Source of the DNA: Candidatus Binatus sp. | Lineage (GTDB): Bacteria > Desulfobacterota > Binatia > Binatales > Binataceae | Length of the DNA: 64,000 bases | Reading direction: 5' to 3' | NCBI RefSeq assembly: GCF_030646925.1 | Contig: NZ_JAUSKL010000087.1 | Span: 62,001 to 126,000 of the forward strand | In this document: piece after piece, positions 36,780-44,637 of the stretch | Layout: the number at the start of each line of letters is the position of its first letter | How positions within the stretch are numbered: the stretch's first letter is position 1 | The notes under the pieces: generated by a model | Seen by the model: the letters and a program-made list of their open reading frames with translations, nothing else | Database searches by the model: none | Told to the model about the DNA's origin: nothing | Made by a program: the position numbers and the translations under genes

Positions 36780-37616
36780 GTGACCAGATTTGCGACCTGC
36801 TTCATCCTGATATTCGGCGAACTCGCGTGGGGCGGAATGTTCGCGCTCGCGATTCCGCCTTTTTCCAAGGTCGAGCGGGGATTCTACAAATCGAGCGCCT
36901 CGGTTTTTCTTTCCTCGGGACTGATCGCGGCAATCGGGCTCGCGTGGCTCGCGATCCGCGGCGGCGCAGCCGACGGTCCCGGCGCGACTGCGCTCTGGAT
37001 CGCCGCCGCACTGTGGACGTTATGGATCGTCGTTACCTCAGTCTATCTGTACACGCTGTGGAGCGACGATGGCGCGCTGCGTGCGCGCGCCTACACGCTC
37101 GCGCTCGCGACCGGGATGCTCGCGGTCGTCGCCAACATCCTGCTGCTGAAACCGCGCGGCTTCGGCATCGTCGCGGACGTCGCCTACGGGCTCACCGCGA
37201 TCACCTCGTCGCTCGCGCTCGGCCTGGTGAGCGGCGCGATGCTCTTCGGCCACTGGTACCTCATCGATCTGGAGATGCCGGTGGACTATCTGCGCAGTTT
37301 CGTCCGGGTGCTCGGCGTGGTGCTGATTGCCGACGTAATCGCGCTGGGACTCGCAATCGCGCTGATGGCGATACCCGGAATCGCGGGCAGTGGCGCGCCG
37401 GTCGCGGCGCTGTGGGAATCGCACGCGGGGCTGCTCGCGACGCGGATGATCCTCGGACCAATCACGACGATCGTGCTGATTCTGATGTGCTGGCAGACGC
37501 TGAAAATCCCGCAGACGATGGCGGCGACGGGGCTGCTTTACATCGCACTGATGTCGGTGATCGTCGGCGAGATGCTCGGCCGCTTCATCCTGTTCCGCAC
37601 CGCGATCCCGCTCTGA
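36780..37616 (+). CDS. polytopic membrane protein, possibly quinol/haem-anchor-like
   Basis: 278 residues from GTG with about eight hydrophobic segments. LFGHWYLIDLEMP and the C-terminal GEMLGRFILFR recall DmsC-like membrane anchors; His and Glu/Arg inside the membrane would suit haem or quinol contact. This is inference. No redox partner is adjacent. It is convergent with the epoxide hydrolase gene. Confidence 0.6.
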   Translation: MTRFATCFILIFGELAWGGMFALAIPPFSKVERGFYKSSASVFLSSGLIAAIGLAWLAIRGGAADGPGATALWIAAALWTLWIVVTSVYLYTLWSDDGALRARAYTLALATGMLAVVANILLLKPRGFGIVADVAYGLTAITSSLALGLVSGAMLFGHWYLIDLEMPVDYLRSFVRVLGVVLIADVIALGLAIALMAIPGIAGSGAPVAALWESHAGLLATRMILGPITTIVLILMCWQTLKIPQTMAATGLLYIALMSVIVGEMLGRFILFRTAIPL

Positions 37617-37633
37617 TCGCCTCCCCTTCGGCC

Positions 37634-38797
37634 TTAACGCAAGGTCCTGAAGAAAGCGCGGATGTCATCGACCAGTGCTTGCGGTTCCTCCATGTGAGCG
37701 AAATGGCCGCCGCTTTTGAATCGGGTCCAGCGCTTGAGGTTGTAGTAACCTTCGGCCCACTTATGCGGCATCAGGACAACCTCCTTCGGCAGAACAGCTA
37801 TCGCGGTTGGGGCTTCGATAACCGGTTTGCGATCGTGTGACGGATGCCATTGCTGGTGAACCGCCTCATAATAGAAGCGCGCGGAGGTCCCGTAGCTTTC
37901 AGTAACCCAGTAAAGGGTCATCGCGGTAAGTAGCTCGTCCTTGGTGAAGCGCTTCTCGACGTCGCCGCCGCAGTCACTCCATGAGCGGCGTTTCTCCAGA
38001 ATCCAGGCGCAAAGACCCGCTGGAGAGTCATTTAAGCCGTAAGCAAGAGTTTGTGGCCGGGTAGTTTGAATCGCCGAGTATCCGCTACCGTCCACCAAAA
38101 AGCGCGTCGACTGCTCGTACCAGCCTTGCTCATCGGGACCGTAGTCGGCAGCCGCCGGGAACTTGGCGCCCCACAAATTCAAATCGATCGCCATGTTCAT
38201 GTGCACGCCGATCAGCTTGTCCGCATGCTTGTGTCCTAGCTGATGAGTAATGATCGATCCCCAGTCGCCGCCTTGCGCAGCAAACTTGCCATAGCCAAGC
38301 ACGTCCTGCATCAAGGTGACCCAAAGGTCAGCGGTGCGCCAGTAGTTGATTCCCGGCTTGGTCAAAGGCGTCGAAAAGCCGTAGCCAGGCAACGATGGCA
38401 CGACCACATCGAAAGCGTCGCGCGGGTCGCCGCCATAGGAGCCCGGATCGGCGAGCGGCCGAATCACCTTGTTGATGTCCCAGAACGTCCATGGCCATCC
38501 ATGCGTAACTATTAGCGGTATCGGCTTGGGGCCTTTGCCGCGCTCATGGATGAAATGAATCGGAACGCCTTCGATTTCGGTCTTGTAGTGACTAAAGGAG
38601 TTGATTTGCTTTTCGATTTTTCGCCAGTCGAAGTCCTTGATCCAGTAATTGACCAACTCGCGGAGATACTCGAGGTTGGTGCCGTAGCGCCAATCGTCGT
38701 TGGCGAAGTCGCGCGGCCATCGCGTGCGTTTCAGCCGTTCGCGGAGATCGTCCAGAACTTCATCGGGGACGTGGATGCGGAATTCTTCCTTGGCCAT
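37634..38797 (-). CDS. epoxide hydrolase, EHN-type
   Basis: 387 residues. The N-terminal EHN domain (about 5-110, FRIHVPDEVLDDLRERLKRT) precedes an alpha/beta-hydrolase core with oxyanion motif HGWPWTFW and nucleophile D178 in GGDWGS. A YSAIQTTRPQTLAYGL segment supplies Tyr in the lid, and GGHFAHMEEPQ holds the C-terminal His. Converts epoxides to diols. AGGAG precedes the ATG. Last gene of the minus side of the TetR divergon, 120 bp behind the hydrolase gene. Confidence 0.92.
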   Translation of the reverse strand: MAKEEFRIHVPDEVLDDLRERLKRTRWPRDFANDDWRYGTNLEYLRELVNYWIKDFDWRKIEKQINSFSHYKTEIEGVPIHFIHERGKGPKPIPLIVTHGWPWTFWDINKVIRPLADPGSYGGDPRDAFDVVVPSLPGYGFSTPLTKPGINYWRTADLWVTLMQDVLGYGKFAAQGGDWGSIITHQLGHKHADKLIGVHMNMAIDLNLWGAKFPAAADYGPDEQGWYEQSTRFLVDGSGYSAIQTTRPQTLAYGLNDSPAGLCAWILEKRRSWSDCGGDVEKRFTKDELLTAMTLYWVTESYGTSARFYYEAVHQQWHPSHDRKPVIEAPTAIAVLPKEVVLMPHKWAEGYYNLKRWTRFKSGGHFAHMEEPQALVDDIRAFFRTLR

Positions 38798-38917
38798 GGT
38801 TGATCGCTCCTGGTCAGATGCGTCGCGGGCGAGCCTCTACCTAGCACGGCGGCGCTGAAAGGTCGAAGGCCGCGCCAGGCGTGAAGCGGGAGAGCTGTTG
38901 CAACCGCGAATCGGCGC

Positions 38918-39706
38918 CTATTTCAAGAAATCGATCACGTGGCGCGTAACCATTTCGCGCTGCTCGACTTGAGGCATGTGGCCGGCGTTCTCGATCAACT
39001 GCACTCGCGAGTTACCGATCCGCGAGGCAAATTCTTCCGCATAGACTGGAGGCGTGAGCTTGTCCTGCGCGCCCCAGATGATCAGAGTCGGCGCCTTGAT
39101 GCGGCGCAGCCTCCGCGCAAGGCCCCTTTCAGGAATCGGATGAATGAAGTGCGACGTGCTCGCCAGCGCGCCGAAGCGACGCAGGATAGCTTCACGAAGC
39201 TCGTCCGAATTCTCGGGCATCGCAAGCTTGGCCTTCACCTCAGGCTTGGCCGGATCATTGAACAACAGCGCCACCTGCTTTTCAGGCGAAGCGAGCAGGT
39301 GGTCTTCCACCGGTATGTCGTCGCGCCATAGGCCTAGCGCGTCGATAAGAACCAGCTTGCCAACTCGATGCGGAAAAGTCGCCGCATACTCGGCTGCCAC
39401 CATCCCGCCGAATGAATGCCCTACCAGGTCCACCCGCTCGAGACCTAGCTGGTCGAACAGGTCATCGTAGTAGAGCACCAGGTCCGAGAAGTTATCCATG
39501 TACTGCAGGTCGTCGATGTCTTCGGCGCCGGCGTGGGCGGGCGCGTAAACCCGTCGCCGAGTCGCGAGATCGTCGAGGAAGCCGTCCCACTCCTGGCCGA
39601 AGGGTCCATGAAGATAGACGACCGGCGACCCCTTGCCATCGATCAGAACGGGATTCGGCACGAAGCCGCCGGGAAGATTGATGCTTTGTGAAATTGCCGC
39701 GCTCAT
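38918..39706 (-). CDS. alpha/beta hydrolase
   Basis: 262 residues. HGPFGQEWDG oxyanion region, nucleophile S98 in GHSFGG, Asp in WGAQDKLTP and His in NAGHMPQVEQ complete the triad. Probably a C-C or ester hydrolase in a degradation pathway. Its ATG overlaps the LLM oxidoreductase stop as ATGA, so the two are translationally coupled and probably act in sequence. Confidence 0.9.
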   Translation of the reverse strand: MSAAISQSINLPGGFVPNPVLIDGKGSPVVYLHGPFGQEWDGFLDDLATRRRVYAPAHAGAEDIDDLQYMDNFSDLVLYYDDLFDQLGLERVDLVGHSFGGMVAAEYAATFPHRVGKLVLIDALGLWRDDIPVEDHLLASPEKQVALLFNDPAKPEVKAKLAMPENSDELREAILRRFGALASTSHFIHPIPERGLARRLRRIKAPTLIIWGAQDKLTPPVYAEEFASRIGNSRVQLIENAGHMPQVEQREMVTRHVIDFLK

Positions 39707-40962
39707 GCCATCACCTTTTCCCGCGCTGGTTTGCGAATCTGGTTGCGCGTCGCACCTTGAGGCCACCATCGATCGGCATAGCCTTCCTTGTCCCAGATGC
39801 CCTGAATCTTCGGCAGCACCTTTTCCGCAAACAGGCGGGTGCTGTATTCGGTGAGTTCCTTGTCCATCGACTGAATCTGCAGGATGACCATCAGGTGACC
39901 GACCCGGATGTTTCGCACAGCCTCTTCCAGTTGATGCGCCACCGTCGCTGGGCTTCCTCCAATCACCATCTTGGAGTCATCGACCAGTTCCTTCCAGGTA
40001 GCTTCATGCGGCTTGAAGTTGATCTGGAAAGGCCCTATTCCCTTGTTGTTCTTCAACTGGATGGACAGGCTCTTCCTGCTCATGTAGCCCGGCACTGCGG
40101 CAAGGTGGGGTGGAATGTAGAGCGACTTGGAGTAGAAGTTGCGCAGATGCTTCAAATAGATGCGCTCGGCTTGCGCGTCGGTATCGGCAACTACTACCAA
40201 CTGCGCGAAACCCGCCCGATAGGGATTGTCATCCAAACCGGCTTGCTCGACCGTGCTCCAGTAGCCATCCATCAATGCCTTAGCCGCCTTGTGGCCCATG
40301 AAGCTCAGGTAGCTATAGGTGTAGTCGTTGTCGGCGGCGAATTTCCAGGTTTCGACCGAGCCACCGCCCGCCAGCCAGATCGGCGGATGCGGCTTCTGGA
40401 GCGGCTTGGGCCACGGATTGACGTAGCGCAGCTTGGTAAATCGGCCGTTGAAAGGAAAAGGTCCCGGACGCGTCCATGCCTGCTTGATCAGGTCGTGAGC
40501 TTCATAGTAGCGCGCTCGGACCTGGGTAGGGGGCAAGCCATAGCATCCCACGGTATCCATCGCGGAGCCGACAGGAAGTCCTGCCACGAGTCGTCCGCCG
40601 CTCAGGCAATCGATTAGCGCGAACTCCTCAGCGACGCGGATCGGCGGATTGTAGAGCGGAATAGTATTGCCCAGCACGACCAGCGCCGCGTCCGACTTTC
40701 GTCGCGCGAGAATCGACGCAATCAGATTCGGCGCGAGCGGAAAGCCGTAGCCATTCTGATGATGCTCATTGAGACCGAGGCCATCGAAGCCCAGGTCGTC
40801 CGCCATCTCGAGCTCGTCGAGATTCCAGTTAAGGTACTTCTGCACCATCTCTGAGTTGCATAGCTCGTCGTTGGGCGGAGTCACCCAGATGCTTTCGTAG
40901 CGATCGCGAAAGTCGTCGGGCAGGTCGCGATATCCCTGCATATGAAACCAGATCGTCTTCAT
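39703..40962 (-). CDS. LLM class flavin-dependent monooxygenase
   Basis: 419 residues. LGFDGLGLNEHHQNGYG, LIDCLSGGRLVAGLPVGSAM and IWLAGGGSVETW are luciferase-like signatures. It is closely related to the protein at 53631-54929. The start overlaps the TetR stop (ATGA) and its stop overlaps the hydrolase start, so regulator, monooxygenase and hydrolase form one coupled unit. A likely role is oxygenation of a hydrophobic substrate with FMNH2; substrate unknown. Confidence 0.9.
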   Translation of the reverse strand: MKTIWFHMQGYRDLPDDFRDRYESIWVTPPNDELCNSEMVQKYLNWNLDELEMADDLGFDGLGLNEHHQNGYGFPLAPNLIASILARRKSDAALVVLGNTIPLYNPPIRVAEEFALIDCLSGGRLVAGLPVGSAMDTVGCYGLPPTQVRARYYEAHDLIKQAWTRPGPFPFNGRFTKLRYVNPWPKPLQKPHPPIWLAGGGSVETWKFAADNDYTYSYLSFMGHKAAKALMDGYWSTVEQAGLDDNPYRAGFAQLVVVADTDAQAERIYLKHLRNFYSKSLYIPPHLAAVPGYMSRKSLSIQLKNNKGIGPFQINFKPHEATWKELVDDSKMVIGGSPATVAHQLEEAVRNIRVGHLMVILQIQSMDKELTEYSTRLFAEKVLPKIQGIWDKEGYADRWWPQGATRNQIRKPAREKVMA

Positions 40963-41705
40963 CTTGTTGCGCGCCTCTTCTTTACCGGCAGTTTGATAAC
41001 GTGGCTTTTACTGTTTGAAGCGATCGATCGGTTTGACACACGTTTCGGCATCGAGGTGATTGCTGACAGATACGATTCCAGCGCTTTGGCGGTGAAACCT
41101 TCGGGCTCGAGGCCAGTCAGATCGCGAAAGAGATCCTTGTCGCGCGTCACCATGTAGGAGCCGTTCAGGATGGCCCAGATTCCTACCGTCACACCGGTCG
41201 GGCCGAGCGCATCGGCGATCAGGTTCGCGTCGAAAGCGCGGCGCACGGTGCTCTCGAACAGGTGGAAGACCTCGCGGCTGAGGGCAAGTCCGCGATCGAA
41301 TTCCCGGATCTCCGAGGCGCGGCGCAGCCGGCGGCGAATCTGCGAATAGGGCGTCGGCTCGCTGGTCAGCACCGGTTCGGCGGATTCGCGCAGGTGCTCG
41401 ATATAGACCTGCGCCAGCGTGCGCATCTCGTCGAGCGGCGCCAATCCGCGCGCTTTCACTTCGCGGTACCGGACGCCAAGTTGTTCGGCGAATTGGGCGC
41501 GCAGGCTCAGATAGACCTCGTCGCGCGAGGGGAAATGGAGATAGATAGTCCCGACGGCGACCTTCGCCTCGCGCGCGATCATCTCCATGGTGGCGTTGTC
41601 GACGCCGTGGCGCGCGAACACGCGCGCAGCCGCGGCCAGGATCCGCGCGGCGCGCGCCTGATTTTCGTGCCGTCGCCGGGCTTTGACTTTTACCGAGATC
41701 GCCAC
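40959..41705 (-). CDS. TetR-family transcriptional regulator
   Basis: 248 residues from GTG. Helix-turn-helix at about 18-65: ARILAAAARVFARHGVDNAT, MIAREAKVAVGTIYLHFPSR. The C-terminal ligand domain is helical. A 30 bp near-palindrome begins 11 bp upstream of the start, between this gene and the divergent amidohydrolase, so it probably represses both directions and itself until a pathway compound binds. Confidence 0.93.
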   Translation of the reverse strand: MAISVKVKARRRHENQARAARILAAAARVFARHGVDNATMEMIAREAKVAVGTIYLHFPSRDEVYLSLRAQFAEQLGVRYREVKARGLAPLDEMRTLAQVYIEHLRESAEPVLTSEPTPYSQIRRRLRRASEIREFDRGLALSREVFHLFESTVRRAFDANLIADALGPTGVTVGIWAILNGSYMVTRDKDLFRDLTGLEPEGFTAKALESYLSAITSMPKRVSNRSIASNSKSHVIKLPVKKRRATR

Positions 41706-41715
41706 GATACTATCG

Positions 41716-41745
41716 ATGAATCATAATTCATGAATTGAGATTCAT
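41716..41745. promoter_or_regulatory. palindromic operator of the TetR divergon
   Basis: ATGAATC at 41716-41722 is mirrored by GATTCAT at 41739-41745, and the centre AATTCATGAATT (41725-41736) is a perfect palindrome with the same axis. 26 of 30 positions are symmetric. It lies between the divergent TetR and amidohydrolase genes, 100 bp ahead of the latter, in an AT-rich island. Confidence 0.8.
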
Positions 41746-41845
41746 AAGTAGCCGTCTGCCGCGGAACTGTCAAACGCGCCGCTGGCTGATTCTATAGAAG
41801 CGCGCGAAGGCGGTACCGGAACGGTCCGAAAAAAGGAGAATCGCA

Positions 41846-43048
41846 ATGGCATCGAAAGAATTAATAATCGACGCGGACGGACACATCCTCGAACCACCCG
41901 ACCTGTGGGACAAATACCTGGAGCCAAAGTATCGCGACCGCGGCATCCACATCCGCGTCGGTGACGATGGTTTCGAGTACCTCGAAATCGATCGCAAGCG
42001 CGCCGTCCTGACCCAGCGCGGAGCGCTTGGAGCGCTAGGCGGGATGGGCCGCAAGGTCGAGGAATCGCGCAAGCTGCGCGAAGCAATCGCACGCGGCGAG
42101 AAGCTGCCCGAGGGCGGATTTGCGTTTCAGCCCAAGCCCGAAGACACCTACATGAAAGGCGCCGCGTACGGTTCGATGAACATGAAGGAGCGCCTCGAAC
42201 TGATCGACAAGGAAGGGATGCAGAAGGCGCTGCTCTATCCTACGATCGGGTTGCTGTGGGAAGCCGAGTTGTTCGACGCCGAACTGACGAGCGCTTACTG
42301 CCGCGCGTACAACCGGTGGATCGCGGACTTTTGCCGCGACTCCGGCGGACGGCTGATTCCGATTGCACATCTGTCGCTCGGCGATCCGGCGGAAGCGGCG
42401 CGCGAACTGCGGCGCGCGGTCGAGGATGGATGCAAAGGCGCTTTCGTTTGCCCCTTCACGATCACAAGAATAGCTCACGGCGATCCGCGCCACGACGTGC
42501 TCTTCGCCGCCGCGCAGGATCTCGACGTACCGCTCGCGATTCATCCTACCTTCGAGCCGCTTAGCTGGGGCGTTCATCATCGCTTCGACGGGATGGAGTG
42601 GGCGTCATGGTATGCGGATCTCTTTGCGGCGCAAGGAGTTCAGCACGCGTTCGCGACCCTATTCCAGTATGGCGTGTTCGATCGATTTCCGAAGCTGCGG
42701 GTAGTCGTGCTCGAGGCGCAGGCGGGCTGGATCGGCTACCTGCTGGATCGCGCCGACGCGATCTACAGCGGAACCGTGCTAGGCAGCAGCGTCAAGCTCA
42801 AGGAGAAGCCCTCTTACTACTTCAAGCGCCAGTGCTATATCTCGGCGGATCCCGACGAACGCACGATCTGGGCGATGGCTCAAATCGTCGGCGAAGACAA
42901 ATTCTTCTGGGCGACGGACTATCCTCATCCAGATCATCCCGGCAACTACTTGGAGGAATTGCAAGGAATGATCAAGGGGATGACACCGAGCGCGCGGCGT
43001 GGCGTGCTCGGCGAGAACGTAGCCAAGGCCTACAAGCTCGGCGAGTAG
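41846..43048 (+). CDS. amidohydrolase-2 family metal-dependent hydrolase
   Basis: 400 residues. IIDADGHILEPPDLW supplies the N-terminal D-x-H metal motif; VPLAIHPTFEPL, VVLEAQAGWIGYLLDRADA and FWATDYPHPD give the later His and Asp ligands. Members decarboxylate or hydrolyse ring-derived acids. AAGGAGA precedes the ATG. Divergently transcribed from the TetR unit and likely co-regulated with the LLM monooxygenase. Confidence 0.92.
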   Translation: MASKELIIDADGHILEPPDLWDKYLEPKYRDRGIHIRVGDDGFEYLEIDRKRAVLTQRGALGALGGMGRKVEESRKLREAIARGEKLPEGGFAFQPKPEDTYMKGAAYGSMNMKERLELIDKEGMQKALLYPTIGLLWEAELFDAELTSAYCRAYNRWIADFCRDSGGRLIPIAHLSLGDPAEAARELRRAVEDGCKGAFVCPFTITRIAHGDPRHDVLFAAAQDLDVPLAIHPTFEPLSWGVHHRFDGMEWASWYADLFAAQGVQHAFATLFQYGVFDRFPKLRVVVLEAQAGWIGYLLDRADAIYSGTVLGSSVKLKEKPSYYFKRQCYISADPDERTIWAMAQIVGEDKFFWATDYPHPDHPGNYLEELQGMIKGMTPSARRGVLGENVAKAYKLGE

Positions 43049-43393
43049 CTGCCATCGGAAGCGGTCAAATCGAAACCTGGAAGAGAGCGACTGGCATCTC
43101 GCTCGGGTGATCGCCATTTTGCGATTCCGCTGCTATGCGGCACGCTTGCCTCTCTAAGAACCGGCGAACCTGGCTTATCAGTTTGTAGATGGCCGGTTGA
43201 TCTCGGCATCGCGATCCGATGCGACGCTTGGCGCGCGGCTTTTGCCTTGACCGGAAATCTACGCGACGCAGCTTCCCGCCAAGGGCGCGCCGATAGCTAG
43301 GTTGCCGAGTACGCCGCCGCCGTTACCCGGAAAACCTGGATCGCGTGCAACACGATGTCCGCGGGGTGCGGAAAGTGAAGCGGGGAATTTTAA
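43049..43393. other. 345 bp gap between amidohydrolase and tRNA-Lys
   Basis: No gene, terminator with a T run, or repeat was recognised. Plus-strand open frames here are short tails of shadows. Confidence 0.3.
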
Positions 43394-43467
43394 TGAGCCG
43401 TCCGGGACTCGAACCCGGGACCCTGTGATTAAAAGTCACATGCTCTACCAGCCTGAGCTAACGGCTC
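43394..43467 (-). tRNA. tRNA-Lys (anticodon TTT)
   Basis: On the minus strand, acceptor GAGCCGT pairs with ACGGCTC plus discriminator A. D arm GCTC...GAGC; anticodon stem TGTGA/TCACA with loop CTTTTAA gives anticodon TTT. T arm CCGGG-TTCGAGT-CCCGG. CCA is not encoded. Confidence 0.97.
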
Positions 43468-43553
43468 ATCGTCGAAACTTTGAATCGCCGATCCTTGCAG
43501 GGATTCCGCCGCTTTGGAAGTGCCCCGCGATCGGCGATTCGGCTGCCGGAACG

Positions 43554-43940
43554 TCAGGAGGCCGTCTGCGATCCGAACAGCGGCGCGAATGCGGCTCGAT
43601 TTGCCCACGCGAGAATCACTTCGAGCAGCGCCACGGCGATCGCCATCCCCATCCCGCTCGGTGCGAGAAACAGGTGGAACAACACAATGTTGACGATCAC
43701 CGGCGCGAGGATGATCAACGCCAGTGGCGCCGCGACGCCGATCAACAGCAGCGCCCCGCCGACGACCTGGCAAGTAAAGATCAGCGGTATCATGTAGCCG
43801 GTGGCGAACAATGCACCGAAGAATTGTCCGGCCGCCGGCGGCGGTGGCGGCGTCGGGATGAAATGGAAAAACCCGTTCAGCCCGAACACGAAGAAAATCA
43901 AGCCAAGCAGCGTGCGCACGATCATCATTGCGATTCTCAT
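43554..43940 (-). CDS. DoxX-like small membrane protein
   Basis: 128 residues with four hydrophobic segments. RTLLGLIFFVFGLNGFFHFIP, MIPLIFTCQVVGGALLLIGV and PVIVNIVLFHLFLAP match the DoxX/DoxD-like fold. Role unknown. Lies 55 bp behind the YnbE-YdbL-type gene on the same strand. Confidence 0.82.
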   Translation of the reverse strand: MRIAMMIVRTLLGLIFFVFGLNGFFHFIPTPPPPPAAGQFFGALFATGYMIPLIFTCQVVGGALLLIGVAAPLALIILAPVIVNIVLFHLFLAPSGMGMAIAVALLEVILAWANRAAFAPLFGSQTAS

Positions 43941-43995
43941 CCCCGGTCCCTCCCTCCGATGCGATGCGCCGAGCGTGACGCGCCCGGCTGGTTCG

Positions 43996-44637
43996 TTACC
44001 GATTCCACTGAAACCATTCCCAACTGCCGGTCGATTTATTGAACTGGTCCACCCACGTCCCTTTATTCACGTGCTCGAGGCGCGCGAGATAATAGCCGAG
44101 CGCGACCTGGTCGAGGCTGGTGCCCTTCTTCGCCGCTTCGAGGTTGTACATCTGGGTGCGATCGGAATTATCCGCATCGACGAGCGCCTGCTGGCTCGCC
44201 GTGATCGACGCCCGCGGGACCAGGTAGCCGGTGTGACTTTCTCCTAGCGCCTGGCTATCGAGCAGCGCCTGAATCTGCGGATGGCGCGCCGCCATCTTCT
44301 GGATCAATTGCGCCTGCGTGTCGTCCGCCACCAGGATGAGTCGGCCCGCGCCGATCTCGCGATCCGCGAGCGGATCGATAATTTCGTCAGCCCTGGAACT
44401 CGCCGCCGGCGCCGCTGGCAGACCGATATCCTGCGGAGTCACCGTGCGCTTCGGCTTGGAGCCGGTGATCTCTTCTTCGGCGCGGCGCGCGTCGGTGATC
44501 ACCACTTCGAGACGGCCCGTGATGTTGAGATTGATATCGACGGGCTTCACATCGACTTCGCTTTTGGTCTGGACGCATCCGGCGAAGGCCGTCGCGGCAA
44601 TCAGCGCAAACAAGAAAGTGAGATCGAATCGTTTCAT
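43996..44637 (-). CDS. lipoprotein fusing YnbE-like and YdbL-like (DUF1318) parts
   Basis: 213 residues. The signal peptide ends in lipobox FAGC. The following 35 residues (VDVKPVDINLNITGRLEVVI) match the YnbE lipoprotein pattern. After a linker with a Pro/Ala stretch, about 115-213 match YdbL/DUF1318 (LGESHTGYLVPR, SDRTQMYNLEAAKKGTSLD, NKGTWVDQFN). In E. coli these are two separate proteins encoded behind ydbH. Here they form one chain, and the start overlaps the YdbH-like stop (ATGA). Known for E. coli: YnbE partners YdbH at the outer membrane, and YdbL modulates this. Confidence 0.82.
   Translation of the reverse strand: MKRFDLTFLFALIAATAFAGCVQTKSEVDVKPVDINLNITGRLEVVITDARRAEEEITGSKPKRTVTPQDIGLPAAPAASSRADEIIDPLADREIGAGRLILVADDTQAQLIQKMAARHPQIQALLDSQALGESHTGYLVPRASITASQQALVDADNSDRTQMYNLEAAKKGTSLDQVALGYYLARLEHVNKGTWVDQFNKSTGSWEWFQWNR

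Noticed and set aside
43394-43467. tRNA-Lys as an attachment site of an integrated element
   Set aside because: No integrase or duplicated tRNA 3' end was seen nearby.
43302-44042. 246-codon plus-strand frame
   Set aside because: Covers tRNA-Lys and runs antisense to the DoxX-like gene; no motif.
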